From the NCBI RefSeq assembly GCF_014645815.1, contig NZ_BMML01000004.1, forward strand, positions 186,001 to 250,000: a stretch of DNA of 64,000 nucleotides, written 5' to 3'. The notes beneath the pieces are model-generated. The model made no database searches, was not told the origin of the DNA, and saw nothing but the letters and a program-made list of their open reading frames with translations. A program made the translations under genes and the position numbers. This DNA is from Streptomyces fuscichromogenes (lineage in GTDB: Bacteria > Actinomycetota > Actinomycetes > Streptomycetales > Streptomycetaceae). Below, in pieces: positions 24,930 through 32,575 of this stretch. The stretch's first letter is position 1; each line of letters opens with the position of its first letter.

Positions 24930-24999
24930 CTCGGATCACGCCTACGTTCACAGAGGCGCTCCAGGTTCACATACGAGAACGTACGAGAACGGAGTCGCT

Positions 25000-26169
25000 G
25001 TGCGTCGCATCCCCCTGCTCGCGGCCGTGGGAGCCCTGCTCCTGGGCGCCTTCACGGCCCCCGCCGCCCACTCCGCACCCAGCACCTTCGTGCATCCCGG
25101 AGTCACCGTCTCCAAGGCCCAGCTGGACTTCGCCCGCACCGAGGTACTGGCCGGCGCCCAGCCCTGGAAGGCGGCCTACGACCAGATGATGGCGAGCGAG
25201 TACGCCGACCTGAACCGCACGCCCACACCCTGGGCGACGGTCGAGTGCGGCTCGTACTCGAACCCGAACCACGGCTGCACCGACGAGCGCGAGGACGCGA
25301 TCGCCGCCTACACCGACGCCCTCGCCTGGTACGTCACCAAGGACGCCCGCTACGCCCAGAAGGCCATCCAGATCATGGACGCCTGGTCGGCCACCATCAC
25401 CGGCCACACCAACAGCAACGCGCCCCTCCAGACCGGCTGGGCGGGCTCCTCCTGGCCCAAGGCCGCCGAGATCATCAGGTACACCTACACCGGCACCTGG
25501 GCGAACGAGGCCCGCTTCGCCACCATGCTGCGCAACGTCTACCTCCCCACCGTCATCAAGGGCTCCAACTCCAACGGCAACTGGGAGCTGTCGATGATGG
25601 AGGCCGCCGTCGGCATCTCCGTCTTCCTGGAGGACAAGGCGTCGTACGACACGGCCATGGCGAAGTTCCGCACCCGCGCGGCCGCCTACGTCTACCTGGC
25701 CTCCGACGGGTCGGTGCCGAAGACCGTGCCCAGTCAGAACCTGGACACCACCGCCAAGATCGTCTCCTACTGGCAGGGCCAGTCCACCTTCGTCACCGGC
25801 CTCACCCAGGAGACCTGCCGGGACTTCACGCACACCGGGTACGGCATCTCCGCGATCTCGCACGTCGCCGAGACCAGCCGGATCCAGGGCACCGACCTGT
25901 ACGGCACGGACGTCGGCGAGCGGCTGCGGCAGGCGCTCGGTTTCCAGTCCAAGTACCAGCTGGGCACCGCCGTCCCCGGCTGGCTCTGCGGCGGCACCCT
26001 GAACCTCGGGCTCGGGCCCGTCACCGAGGTCGGCTACAACGCCCTCCACAACCGCCTGGGCATCGCCATGACCAACACGCAGACGCTCACCCTGAACAAC
26101 CGGCCCGCGGGCAGCAACAACCTCTTCGTCGCCTGGGAGACCCTCACGCACGGCGACAACCCCAACTGA
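25000..26169 (+). CDS. secreted alginate-lyase-family protein
   Basis: A 389-residue exported protein: basic VRRIP start, hydrophobic core (LLAAVGALLLGAF) and cleavage near AHSAPS. The mature part is an all-helical alginate-lyase-like (PL5-type) domain. The landmark NGNWELSMMEAAVGI corresponds to the family's catalytic Asn-Trp region, and FTHTGYGISAISHVAE supplies the conserved His. Many streptomycete members have not been tested and may act on other uronic-acid polymers. The GTG was chosen because it opens the signal peptide and has ggag upstream. It is monocistronic, with its own operator-like repeat and promoter. Confidence 0.8.
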   Translation: MRRIPLLAAVGALLLGAFTAPAAHSAPSTFVHPGVTVSKAQLDFARTEVLAGAQPWKAAYDQMMASEYADLNRTPTPWATVECGSYSNPNHGCTDEREDAIAAYTDALAWYVTKDARYAQKAIQIMDAWSATITGHTNSNAPLQTGWAGSSWPKAAEIIRYTYTGTWANEARFATMLRNVYLPTVIKGSNSNGNWELSMMEAAVGISVFLEDKASYDTAMAKFRTRAAAYVYLASDGSVPKTVPSQNLDTTAKIVSYWQGQSTFVTGLTQETCRDFTHTGYGISAISHVAETSRIQGTDLYGTDVGERLRQALGFQSKYQLGTAVPGWLCGGTLNLGLGPVTEVGYNALHNRLGIAMTNTQTLTLNNRPAGSNNLFVAWETLTHGDNPN

Positions 26170-26321
26170 GCGCACGGTGACGGGCGCCGGAGCCGCCGTA
26201 CCGGCGCCCATCAGGGTTGCGTCAAGGATGCCCGCTGCCGGGCTCCCTGCCCCGTTCGACCGGATTGTTGGCCGTAAGGTCGACGCTGCGTAGGCGGCAG
26301 TTGCAGGAAGACAATAGGACC

Positions 26322-28874
26322 ATGGCACGCGGCAAGCTTCGGATCTATCTCGGTGCGGCACCGGGCGTGGGCAAGACCTACGCCATGCTCTCCGAGGCAC
26401 ACCGGCGCGTCGAACGGGGCACCGACTGTGTGGTCGCGTTCGTCGAGCACCACGACCGGCCGCGCACCGAGGTGATGCTGCACGGCCTGGAGCAGGTCGC
26501 GCGCAAGGAGCTGGAGTACCGGGACGCCCTGTTCACGGAGATGGACGTGGACGCCGTACTGCGCCGGAACCCCACCGTCGCCCTGGTGGACGAACTTGCC
26601 CACACCAACATCCCCGGCTCCCGCAACGCCAAGCGCTGGCAGGACGTCGAGGAGTTGCTGGCGGCCGGCATCGACGTCGTCTCCACCGTCAACATCCAGC
26701 ACCTGGAGTCGCTCGGCGACGTCGTGGAGTCCATCACGGGCGTGCGCCAGCGCGAGACGGTGCCCGACGAGGTGGTACGGCGCGCGGACCAGATCGAGCT
26801 GGTCGACATGTCGCCCCAGTCACTGCGCCGGCGGATGGCGCACGGCAACATCTACCAGCCGGACAAGGTCGACGCGGCGCTGTCCAACTACTTCCGGCCC
26901 GGCAACCTCACCGCCCTGCGCGAACTCGCCCTGCTCTGGGTGGCCGACCGGGTCGACGAGTACCTGAAGCAGTACCGCAGCGAGCACCGGGTCTCGGCGA
27001 TCTGGGGCTCGCGGGAGCGGATCGTCGTAGGCCTCACCGGCGGGCCGGAGGGGCGCACCCTGATCCGGCGGGCCGCGCGGCTGGCGGAGAAGGGCGCCGG
27101 CGGCGAGGTGCTCGCTGTCTACATCTCCCGCAGCGACGGCCTGACCTCGGCCTCCCCGAAGGAACTCGCCGTCCAGCGCACCCTGGTCGAGGACCTCGGC
27201 GGCACCTTCCACCACGTCGTCGGCGAGGACATCCCGGCCGCCCTGCTCGACTTCGCGCGCGGCGTCAACGCCACCCAGATCGTGCTCGGCTCCTCGCGCC
27301 GCAAGGCCTGGCAGTACGTCCTGGGACCCGGCGTCGGCGCCACCGTCGCCCGCGAGTCGGGACCCGACCTGGACGTCCACATCGTCACCCACGAGGAGGT
27401 CGCCAAGGGCCGCGGACTGCCGGTGGCCCGCGGCACCCGGCTGGGGCGCGGCCGGATCATCGCGGGCTGGCTGGTCGGCCTGGTCGGCCCGGCCGTCATG
27501 GCGGTGCTGCTCAACACCGTCGACCTCGGTCTCGCCAACGACATGCTGCTCTTCCTGACCCTCACGGTCGCGGCCGCGCTGCTCGGCGGGCTCTTCCCGG
27601 CGCTGGCGTCGGCGGCCTTCGGATCGCTGCTGCTGAACTACTTCTACACCCCGCCCCTGCACCGGCTGACCATCGCCGACCCGAAGAACATCGTGGCCAT
27701 CGTGATCTTCTTCGGGGTCGCGCTGTCCGTCGCCTCGGTGGTGGACCTCGCGGCCCGCCGCACCCACCAGGCGGCCCGGCTGCGCGCCGAGTCGGAGATC
27801 CTCTCCTTCCTGGCGGGCAACGTGCTGCGCGGCGAGACCAGCCTGGAGGAGCTGCTCGAACGGGTCCGGGAGACCTTCGGCATGGAGTCCGCAGCCCTCC
27901 TGGAGCGGGCGGGCGACGTCGAGCCCTGGACCTGCGCGGGCCGCGCCGGGTTCGGGCCCGCGCTGGAGCGTCCCGAGGACGCCGACGTCGACATGCCGGT
28001 GGGCGACCACATGGCCCTCGCGCTGACCGGCCGGGTGCTGCCCGCCGAGGACCGCCGGGTGCTCGCCGCCTTCGCCGCCCAGGCCGCCGTCGTACTGGAC
28101 CGCAGGCGCCTCCAGGAGGAGGCCGAGCAGGCCCGCGCGCTCGCCGAGGGCAACCGGATCCGTACGGCCCTGCTGGCCGCCGTCAGCCACGATCTGCGCA
28201 CCCCGCTGGCCGGGATCAAGGCGGCGGTCTCGTCACTGCGCTCGGACGACGTGGACTGGTCCGAGGAGGACCGGGCGGAACTCCTCGAAGGCATCGAGGA
28301 GGGCGCCGACCGCCTCGACCACCTCGTCGGCAACCTGCTCGACATGTCCCGCCTCCAGACCGGCACCGTCACCCCGATCGTCCACGAGACCGACCTCGAC
28401 GAGGTGGTCCCGATGGCGCTGGTCGGGGTCCCGGACGGCAGTGTGGACCTGGACGTCCCCGAGACCCTGCCGATGGTCGAGGCCGATGCCGGGCTCCTGG
28501 AGCGGTCGGTGGCCAACCTGGTCGAGAACGCCGTCAAGTACAGCCCGCCCGAACGGCCCGTGCTGGTCTCCGCCAGCGCCATCGCGGACCGCGTGGAGGT
28601 ACGGATCGTGGACCGCGGACCCGGCGTGCCCGACGAGGCCAAGGAACGCATATTCGAACCCTTCCAGCGCTACGGTGACGCTCCGCGCGGCGCCGGCGTC
28701 GGACTCGGGCTCGCGGTCGCCCGGGGCTTCGCGGAGGCGATGGGCGGCACCCTCAACGCCGAGGACACGCCCGGCGGCGGGCTCACCATGGTCCTCAGCC
28801 TCCGCGCGGCAGGATCGGTCACCGCCGTGGCAGCGGCACCCGTAGCAGAACCGGAAAGGCAGGCCTCATGCTGA
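26322..28874 (+). CDS. kdpD: KdpD-type sensor histidine kinase
   Basis: An 850-residue sensor for potassium limitation or turgor. It has an N-terminal KdpD domain with a Walker-A motif (GAAPGVGKT, about 11-19), then a UspA-like domain (about 225-365). Four closely spaced TM helices follow (about 380-475), then a GAF-like segment, the phosphorylated His623 in AVSHDLRTPLAG, and an ATPase domain (ENAVKYSPP, GAGVGLGLAVARGF). The ATG is where the conserved KLRIYLGAAPGVGK begins; the frame is open upstream from 26217. It overlaps kdpE by seven bases. The kdpFABC pump genes are absent from the window. Confidence 0.92.
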   Translation: MARGKLRIYLGAAPGVGKTYAMLSEAHRRVERGTDCVVAFVEHHDRPRTEVMLHGLEQVARKELEYRDALFTEMDVDAVLRRNPTVALVDELAHTNIPGSRNAKRWQDVEELLAAGIDVVSTVNIQHLESLGDVVESITGVRQRETVPDEVVRRADQIELVDMSPQSLRRRMAHGNIYQPDKVDAALSNYFRPGNLTALRELALLWVADRVDEYLKQYRSEHRVSAIWGSRERIVVGLTGGPEGRTLIRRAARLAEKGAGGEVLAVYISRSDGLTSASPKELAVQRTLVEDLGGTFHHVVGEDIPAALLDFARGVNATQIVLGSSRRKAWQYVLGPGVGATVARESGPDLDVHIVTHEEVAKGRGLPVARGTRLGRGRIIAGWLVGLVGPAVMAVLLNTVDLGLANDMLLFLTLTVAAALLGGLFPALASAAFGSLLLNYFYTPPLHRLTIADPKNIVAIVIFFGVALSVASVVDLAARRTHQAARLRAESEILSFLAGNVLRGETSLEELLERVRETFGMESAALLERAGDVEPWTCAGRAGFGPALERPEDADVDMPVGDHMALALTGRVLPAEDRRVLAAFAAQAAVVLDRRRLQEEAEQARALAEGNRIRTALLAAVSHDLRTPLAGIKAAVSSLRSDDVDWSEEDRAELLEGIEEGADRLDHLVGNLLDMSRLQTGTVTPIVHETDLDEVVPMALVGVPDGSVDLDVPETLPMVEADAGLLERSVANLVENAVKYSPPERPVLVSASAIADRVEVRIVDRGPGVPDEAKERIFEPFQRYGDAPRGAGVGLGLAVARGFAEAMGGTLNAEDTPGGGLTMVLSLRAAGSVTAVAAAPVAEPERQASC

Positions 28875-29587
28875 GCCCGACTGGGGGTGCCCCCCAGACC
28901 CCCACGCGTGTGCTCGTGGTTGACGACGAGCCGCAGATCGTGCGTGCCCTCGTGATCAACCTCAAGGCGCGCAAGTACGAGGTCGACGCGGCCCCCGACG
29001 GCCGTACCGCCCTCGAACTGGCCGCCTCCCGCCACCCCGACGTGATCGTCCTCGACCTCGGCCTGCCCGACATGGACGGCGTCGAGGTGATCAGGGGGCT
29101 GCGCGGCTGGACCCGGGTGCCGATCCTGGTCCTCTCGGCCCGCCACACCTCCGACGAGAAGGTCGAGGCGCTCGACGCGGGCGCCGACGACTACGTCACC
29201 AAGCCCTTCGGCATGGACGAGCTGCTGGCGCGGCTGCGGGCCGCCGTACGCCGCGCCGAGCCGGTCGCCGGGGGCGGCGAGGACGACGTCCTGGTGGAGA
29301 CCGAGGGGTTCACCGTCGACCTGGCCGCGAAGAAGGTCAACCGGGCTGGCCGGGACGTCCGGCTCACCCCGACCGAGTGGCACCTGCTGGAGGTGCTGGT
29401 CCGCAACACCGGCCGGCTGGTCAGCCAGAAGCAGCTGCTCCAGGAGGTGTGGGGGCCGTCGTACGGGACGGAGACCAACTACCTCCGCGTGTACATGGCA
29501 CAGCTGCGCCGCAAGCTGGAGGCGGACCCGTCCCACCCGAAGCACTTCATCACGGAGCCGGGGATGGGCTACCGGTTCGAGAAGTGA
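28868..29587 (+). CDS. kdpE: KdpE response regulator (OmpR/PhoB type)
   Basis: A 239-residue regulator paired with KdpD. The receiver domain has the acidic pair DD at 19-20, phosphorylation site Asp63 in VIVLDLGLPDMDG, and Lys in YVTKPF. A winged-helix domain follows (about 140-239), with TPTEWHLLEVLVRNTGRLVS and the terminal GMGYRFEK. The first 13 residues form a Pro-rich extension before the receiver. Translation is coupled to kdpD by the seven-base overlap. It would normally activate kdpFABC, located elsewhere. Confidence 0.92.
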   Translation: MLSPTGGAPQTPTRVLVVDDEPQIVRALVINLKARKYEVDAAPDGRTALELAASRHPDVIVLDLGLPDMDGVEVIRGLRGWTRVPILVLSARHTSDEKVEALDAGADDYVTKPFGMDELLARLRAAVRRAEPVAGGGEDDVLVETEGFTVDLAAKKVNRAGRDVRLTPTEWHLLEVLVRNTGRLVSQKQLLQEVWGPSYGTETNYLRVYMAQLRRKLEADPSHPKHFITEPGMGYRFEK

Positions 29588-29630
29588 GCTGGACTACGGC
29601 GGTGTCGGTGGGCCCCGGTACGCTTCAGAC

Positions 29631-30029
29631 ATGAGTGCTGTACCTCGTTCCGAAAAGCCGGCCGGCCGGTTCCGGCGCATGCTCGACCGGCTCTCCTCGT
29701 CCCAGGAGGACCTGGAGTCGGAGGAGCTGCGCGAGGACGCCGACACCGAGGGCTGCATCCGGATCGGTGACTGCCACGACCGGCAGATCGTCACCGTTAC
29801 TGGTACCTTGCGCACGGTCACCCTGCGGCCGCGTGCCGGAGTCCCGGCCCTGGAGGCCGAGCTGTTCGACGGCTCCGCCGCGCTGGACGTGGTGTGGCTC
29901 GGCAGGCGTTCCATCGTGGGCATAGAACCGGGGCGCAGGCTGATCGCATCGGGCCGGATCTCGCTGAGCCGGGGCCGCCGGGTGCTGTTCAATCCCAAGT
30001 ACGAACTGAGACCCCTCGGTAGGGAGTAG
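29631..30029 (+). CDS. OB-fold nucleic-acid-binding domain protein
   Basis: A 132-residue protein with an N-terminal helical/acidic part (SSQEDLESEELREDAD) and an OB-fold (about 45-130) whose strands include RQIVTVTGTLRTVTLRP and LIASGRISLSRGRRVLFNP. This family is a constant neighbour of DUF3159 and TrkA genes in streptomycetes, but its ligand is unknown. The ATG lies 43 bases after kdpE and the next gene starts three bases after its stop, so the three may share a transcript. Confidence 0.8.
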   Translation: MSAVPRSEKPAGRFRRMLDRLSSSQEDLESEELREDADTEGCIRIGDCHDRQIVTVTGTLRTVTLRPRAGVPALEAELFDGSAALDVVWLGRRSIVGIEPGRRLIASGRISLSRGRRVLFNPKYELRPLGRE

Positions 30030-30032
30030 CCG

Positions 30033-30812
30033 GTGACGTCGCTCGACAAGCCGACCGAAGACACGCAGGCGGAGGACACCGCGCAGCAGGACGCGCGGGC
30101 GGTGACCGAGGCCGCGCTCTTCGAGGCGTTCGGCGGTGTCCGGGGCATGGTCGAGACGGTCCTGCCCGGCCTGCTCTTCGTCACCATCTTCACCATCAAC
30201 AAGGACCTGCACTGGTCGGCCATCGCCGCCCTCGCGGTCTCCGTGGTGCTGGTCGTGGTGCGCCTCGCCATGCGGGACACCGTCAAGCACGCCTTCAGCG
30301 GTGTCTTCGGCGTCGCCTTCGGTGTCGTCTTCGCGATGATGACCGGCAACGCCAAGGACTTCTACCTCCCCGGCATGCTCTACACGCTGGGCCTGGCGCT
30401 GGCGTACATCGTCACGACCCTGTGCGGGGTCCCGCTGATCGGCCTGATCCTCGGCCCGGTCTTCAAGGAGAACCTCTCCTGGCGCACCCGCAACCCCGGC
30501 CGCAAGAAGGCCTACGCCAAGGCCAGCTGGGCCTGGGGCCTGATCCTGCTCGCCAAGTGCGCGATCCTCTTCCCGCTGTACTGGTGGGCCAACACGGCCC
30601 AACTCGGCTGGGTGCTCGTCGCGTTGAAGATCCCGCCGTTCCTGCTCGCGGTCTGGCTCACCTGGGTCTTCCTGGCCAAGGCGCCCCCGCCGATCGACGT
30701 GTTCGCGGAGATGGAGGCGGAGGAGAAGGCCGAGGAGGAGCGCAAGGCGGCGCAGGCGCAGGCCGCCGGGAGCGGCGAGACCTCGGGCACCGCCGGACGC
30801 CACCGCAAGTAG
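30033..30812 (+). CDS. DUF3159 family membrane protein
   Basis: A 259-residue integral membrane protein with about six hydrophobic segments between residues 45 and 215: LPGLLFVTIFTI, AIAALAVSVVLVVV, GVAFGVVFAMM, LYTLGLALAYIV, WGLILLAKCAILFPLYWW and FLLAVWLTWVFLA. The C-terminus is a charged Glu/Ala-rich coiled-coil-like tail (EMEAEEKAEEERKAAQ). DUF3159 is actinobacterial; a transport role next to potassium genes is tempting but unproven. The GTG start follows agggag with a three-base gap to the OB-fold gene. Confidence 0.85.
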   Translation: MTSLDKPTEDTQAEDTAQQDARAVTEAALFEAFGGVRGMVETVLPGLLFVTIFTINKDLHWSAIAALAVSVVLVVVRLAMRDTVKHAFSGVFGVAFGVVFAMMTGNAKDFYLPGMLYTLGLALAYIVTTLCGVPLIGLILGPVFKENLSWRTRNPGRKKAYAKASWAWGLILLAKCAILFPLYWWANTAQLGWVLVALKIPPFLLAVWLTWVFLAKAPPPIDVFAEMEAEEKAEEERKAAQAQAAGSGETSGTAGRHRK

Positions 30813-30823
30813 ACCGTTACGAC

Positions 30824-30858
30824 AGAAGGGCGCCCTCCGCTGCGGAGGGCGCCCTTCT
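30824..30858. terminator. bidirectional terminator between the DUF3159 and trkA genes
   Basis: A 17-base left arm (30824-30840, starting agaagggcgccctcc) and its exact complement (30842-30858) leave a very small loop. The hairpin is A-rich on the left and T-rich on the right, so it can stop both convergent transcripts. It lies 12 bases after the DUF3159 stop and 12 bases from the trkA stop. Confidence 0.85.
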
Positions 30859-30869
30859 TCCTGTCCGCG

Positions 30870-31541
30870 TCAGCTGTCTTCCCGCCGGACCGACAGCAGG
30901 TCCTCCAGCTGCTCCTCGCGGGCCTGGGCCGCGACGAAGAGGAGTTCGTCGCCCGCCTCCAGGGAGTCCTCGCGGGAGGGGGTGAGGACCCGGGTGCCGC
31001 GGATGATCGTGACCAGGGAGGTGTCCTCGGGCCACTCCACGTCACCGACCTGGGTGCCGGCCAGCGCCGACTCCTCGGGCAGCGTCAGCTCCACCAGGTT
31101 CGCGTCGCCGTGGCTGAAGCGCAGCAGGCGGACCAGGTCGCCGACCGACACCGCCTCCTCCACCAGGGCCGACATCAGGCGCGGCGTCGAGACGGCGACG
31201 TCCACGCCCCAGGACTCGTTGAAGAGCCACTCGTTCTTGGGATTGTTGACCCGGGCGACGACGCGCGGGACGCCGTACTCCGTCTTCGCGAGCAGCGAGA
31301 CGACCAGGTTCACCTTGTCGTCGCCGGTCGCGGCGATCACGACGTTGCAGCGCTGCAGCGCCGCCTCGTCCAGGGAGGTGATCTCACAGGCGTCGGCCAG
31401 CAGCCACTCCGCCTGCGGGACCCGTTCGACCGAGATGGCGGTCGGGGCCTTGTCGATCAGCAGGACCTCGTGGCCGTTCTCCAGCAGCTCGCCCGCGATC
31501 GAGCGGCCGACGGCACCGGCTCCGGCAATGGCGACCCTCAT
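30870..31541 (-). CDS. TrkA/RCK potassium-channel regulatory protein (second of pair)
   Basis: A 223-residue cytoplasmic regulator with an N-terminal RCK Rossmann domain: nucleotide-binding GAGAVGRSIAGELLENGHEV followed by an acidic end of strand 2 (LLID). A C-terminal RCK_C domain runs from about 140 (ANLVELTLPEESALAGTQVG). Such proteins gate K+ channels or transporters in response to NAD(H), ATP or c-di-AMP. Its ATG overlaps the stop of the upstream TrkA gene by one base (TGATG), so both are coupled. Confidence 0.9.
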   Translation of the reverse strand: MRVAIAGAGAVGRSIAGELLENGHEVLLIDKAPTAISVERVPQAEWLLADACEITSLDEAALQRCNVVIAATGDDKVNLVVSLLAKTEYGVPRVVARVNNPKNEWLFNESWGVDVAVSTPRLMSALVEEAVSVGDLVRLLRFSHGDANLVELTLPEESALAGTQVGDVEWPEDTSLVTIIRGTRVLTPSREDSLEAGDELLFVAAQAREEQLEDLLSVRREDS

Positions 31542-32212
31542 CAGTGACCGCTCTCCTCTTCCGGACCCCCGGCGAAGGCGGCCTCGACCTTGTCGACGTC
31601 GTCCGTCCGCATCATCACGTGCACCAGATCGCCCTCCTGGAGGACCGTCTGCGAGGTGGGCAGCATCGCCTCGCCGAGCCGGGTCAGGAACGCGACCCGG
31701 ACCCCGGTCTCCTCCTGGAGCTTGCTGATCTTGTGCCCGACCCACTTCGGCGAGGCGTGCACCTCGGCCAGCTGGACCCCGCCGGTGGGGTCGCGCCACA
31801 GCGGCTCGGCACCCGAGGGCAGCAGCCGGCGCAGCATCTGGTCGGCGGTCCAGCGGACCGTGGCCACGGTCGGGATGCCCAGGCGCTGGTAGACCTCGGC
31901 GCGCCGGGGGTCGTAGATCCGGGCCGCGACGTTCTCCACCCCGAACATCTCGCGGGCGACCCGCGCGGAGATGATGTTCGAGTTGTCGCCGCTGGAGACG
32001 GCGGCGAAGGCGCCTGCCTCCTCGATGCCCGCCTCGCGCAGGGTGTCCTGGTCGAAGCCGACACCGGTGACCCGGCGGCCGCCGAATCCCGGGCCCAGCC
32101 TGCGGAAGGCGGTGGGGTCCTGGTCGATCACGGCGACCGTGTGCCCCTGTTGCTCCAGGGTCTGGGCCAGAGCGGATCCCACTCTGCCGCAGCCCATGAT
32201 GACGATGTGCAC
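31541..32212 (-). CDS. TrkA/RCK potassium-channel regulatory protein (first of pair)
   Basis: A 223-residue RCK protein: Rossmann motif GCGRVGSALAQTLEQQGHTV and a C-terminal RCK_C domain from about 135 (VQLAEVHASPKWVGHKISKL). It probably forms a mixed complex with the second copy. The GTG at 32212 is chosen because GGAAGGA lies five bases upstream and the conserved strand HIVIMGCG begins there; an ATG seven codons upstream lies over that site. A 31-codon membrane-peptide gene precedes it on the same strand. Confidence 0.9.
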   Translation of the reverse strand: MHIVIMGCGRVGSALAQTLEQQGHTVAVIDQDPTAFRRLGPGFGGRRVTGVGFDQDTLREAGIEEAGAFAAVSSGDNSNIISARVAREMFGVENVAARIYDPRRAEVYQRLGIPTVATVRWTADQMLRRLLPSGAEPLWRDPTGGVQLAEVHASPKWVGHKISKLQEETGVRVAFLTRLGEAMLPTSQTVLQEGDLVHVMMRTDDVDKVEAAFAGGPEEESGH

Positions 32213-32318
32213 GACCGTCCTTCCGGTGTCCAAAAGTTACTGCTCAGCCCCATCAGGGTCTCAGACCGTGGCCCAAGCTACACACGCACCGTCCCGGCCG
32301 GGCACCCCTGTGCGAGGC

Positions 32319-32414
32319 TCATCGCCGAGTGATGCTGCGCACGCTCCAGGCGGTGAGGATTCCGAGGCCGACGAGGGCGAGCGTGGCACCGATCAGCTCT
32401 GCGGTCGCGGGCAT
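32319..32414 (-). CDS. 31-residue single-pass membrane peptide
   Basis: This small frame starts at ATG 32414, with a strong ribosome-binding site (ggaggt, three bases from the ATG), and ends at TGA 32319. The product begins MPATAELIGATLALVGLGIL and ends TAWSVRSITRR: one hydrophobic helix of about 19 residues followed by a positively charged end, so the C-terminus should be cytoplasmic. It lies 106 bases upstream of the trkA pair on the same strand and is divergent from the KimA-like gene. A small subunit of a potassium-transport complex, by analogy with KdpF, is a plausible role (inference). I know of no characterised homologue. Confidence 0.65.
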   Translation of the reverse strand: MPATAELIGATLALVGLGILTAWSVRSITRR

Positions 32415-32575
32415 GGGACCTCCGAAGTGCGAAGACGGGCGGGATCTGTCATCTAGGCACGGATCGGACGTAGGCTGCGGAATCCGCAGTTCCAGCCGTC
32501 TCCTTTTTCACTCGGGAGGCAGATCCGGTACTGCGGCTGGAGACCTACCAGGTGGAAGGCCTACGATCCTCTCTC

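Noticed and set aside
32415..32575. Search for a ydaO-type c-di-AMP riboswitch before the KimA-like gene
   Set aside because: The 161-base gap is too short and contains only a small ctgcgga/tccgcag hairpin; no conserved riboswitch core was recognised, and the gene may be leaderless.
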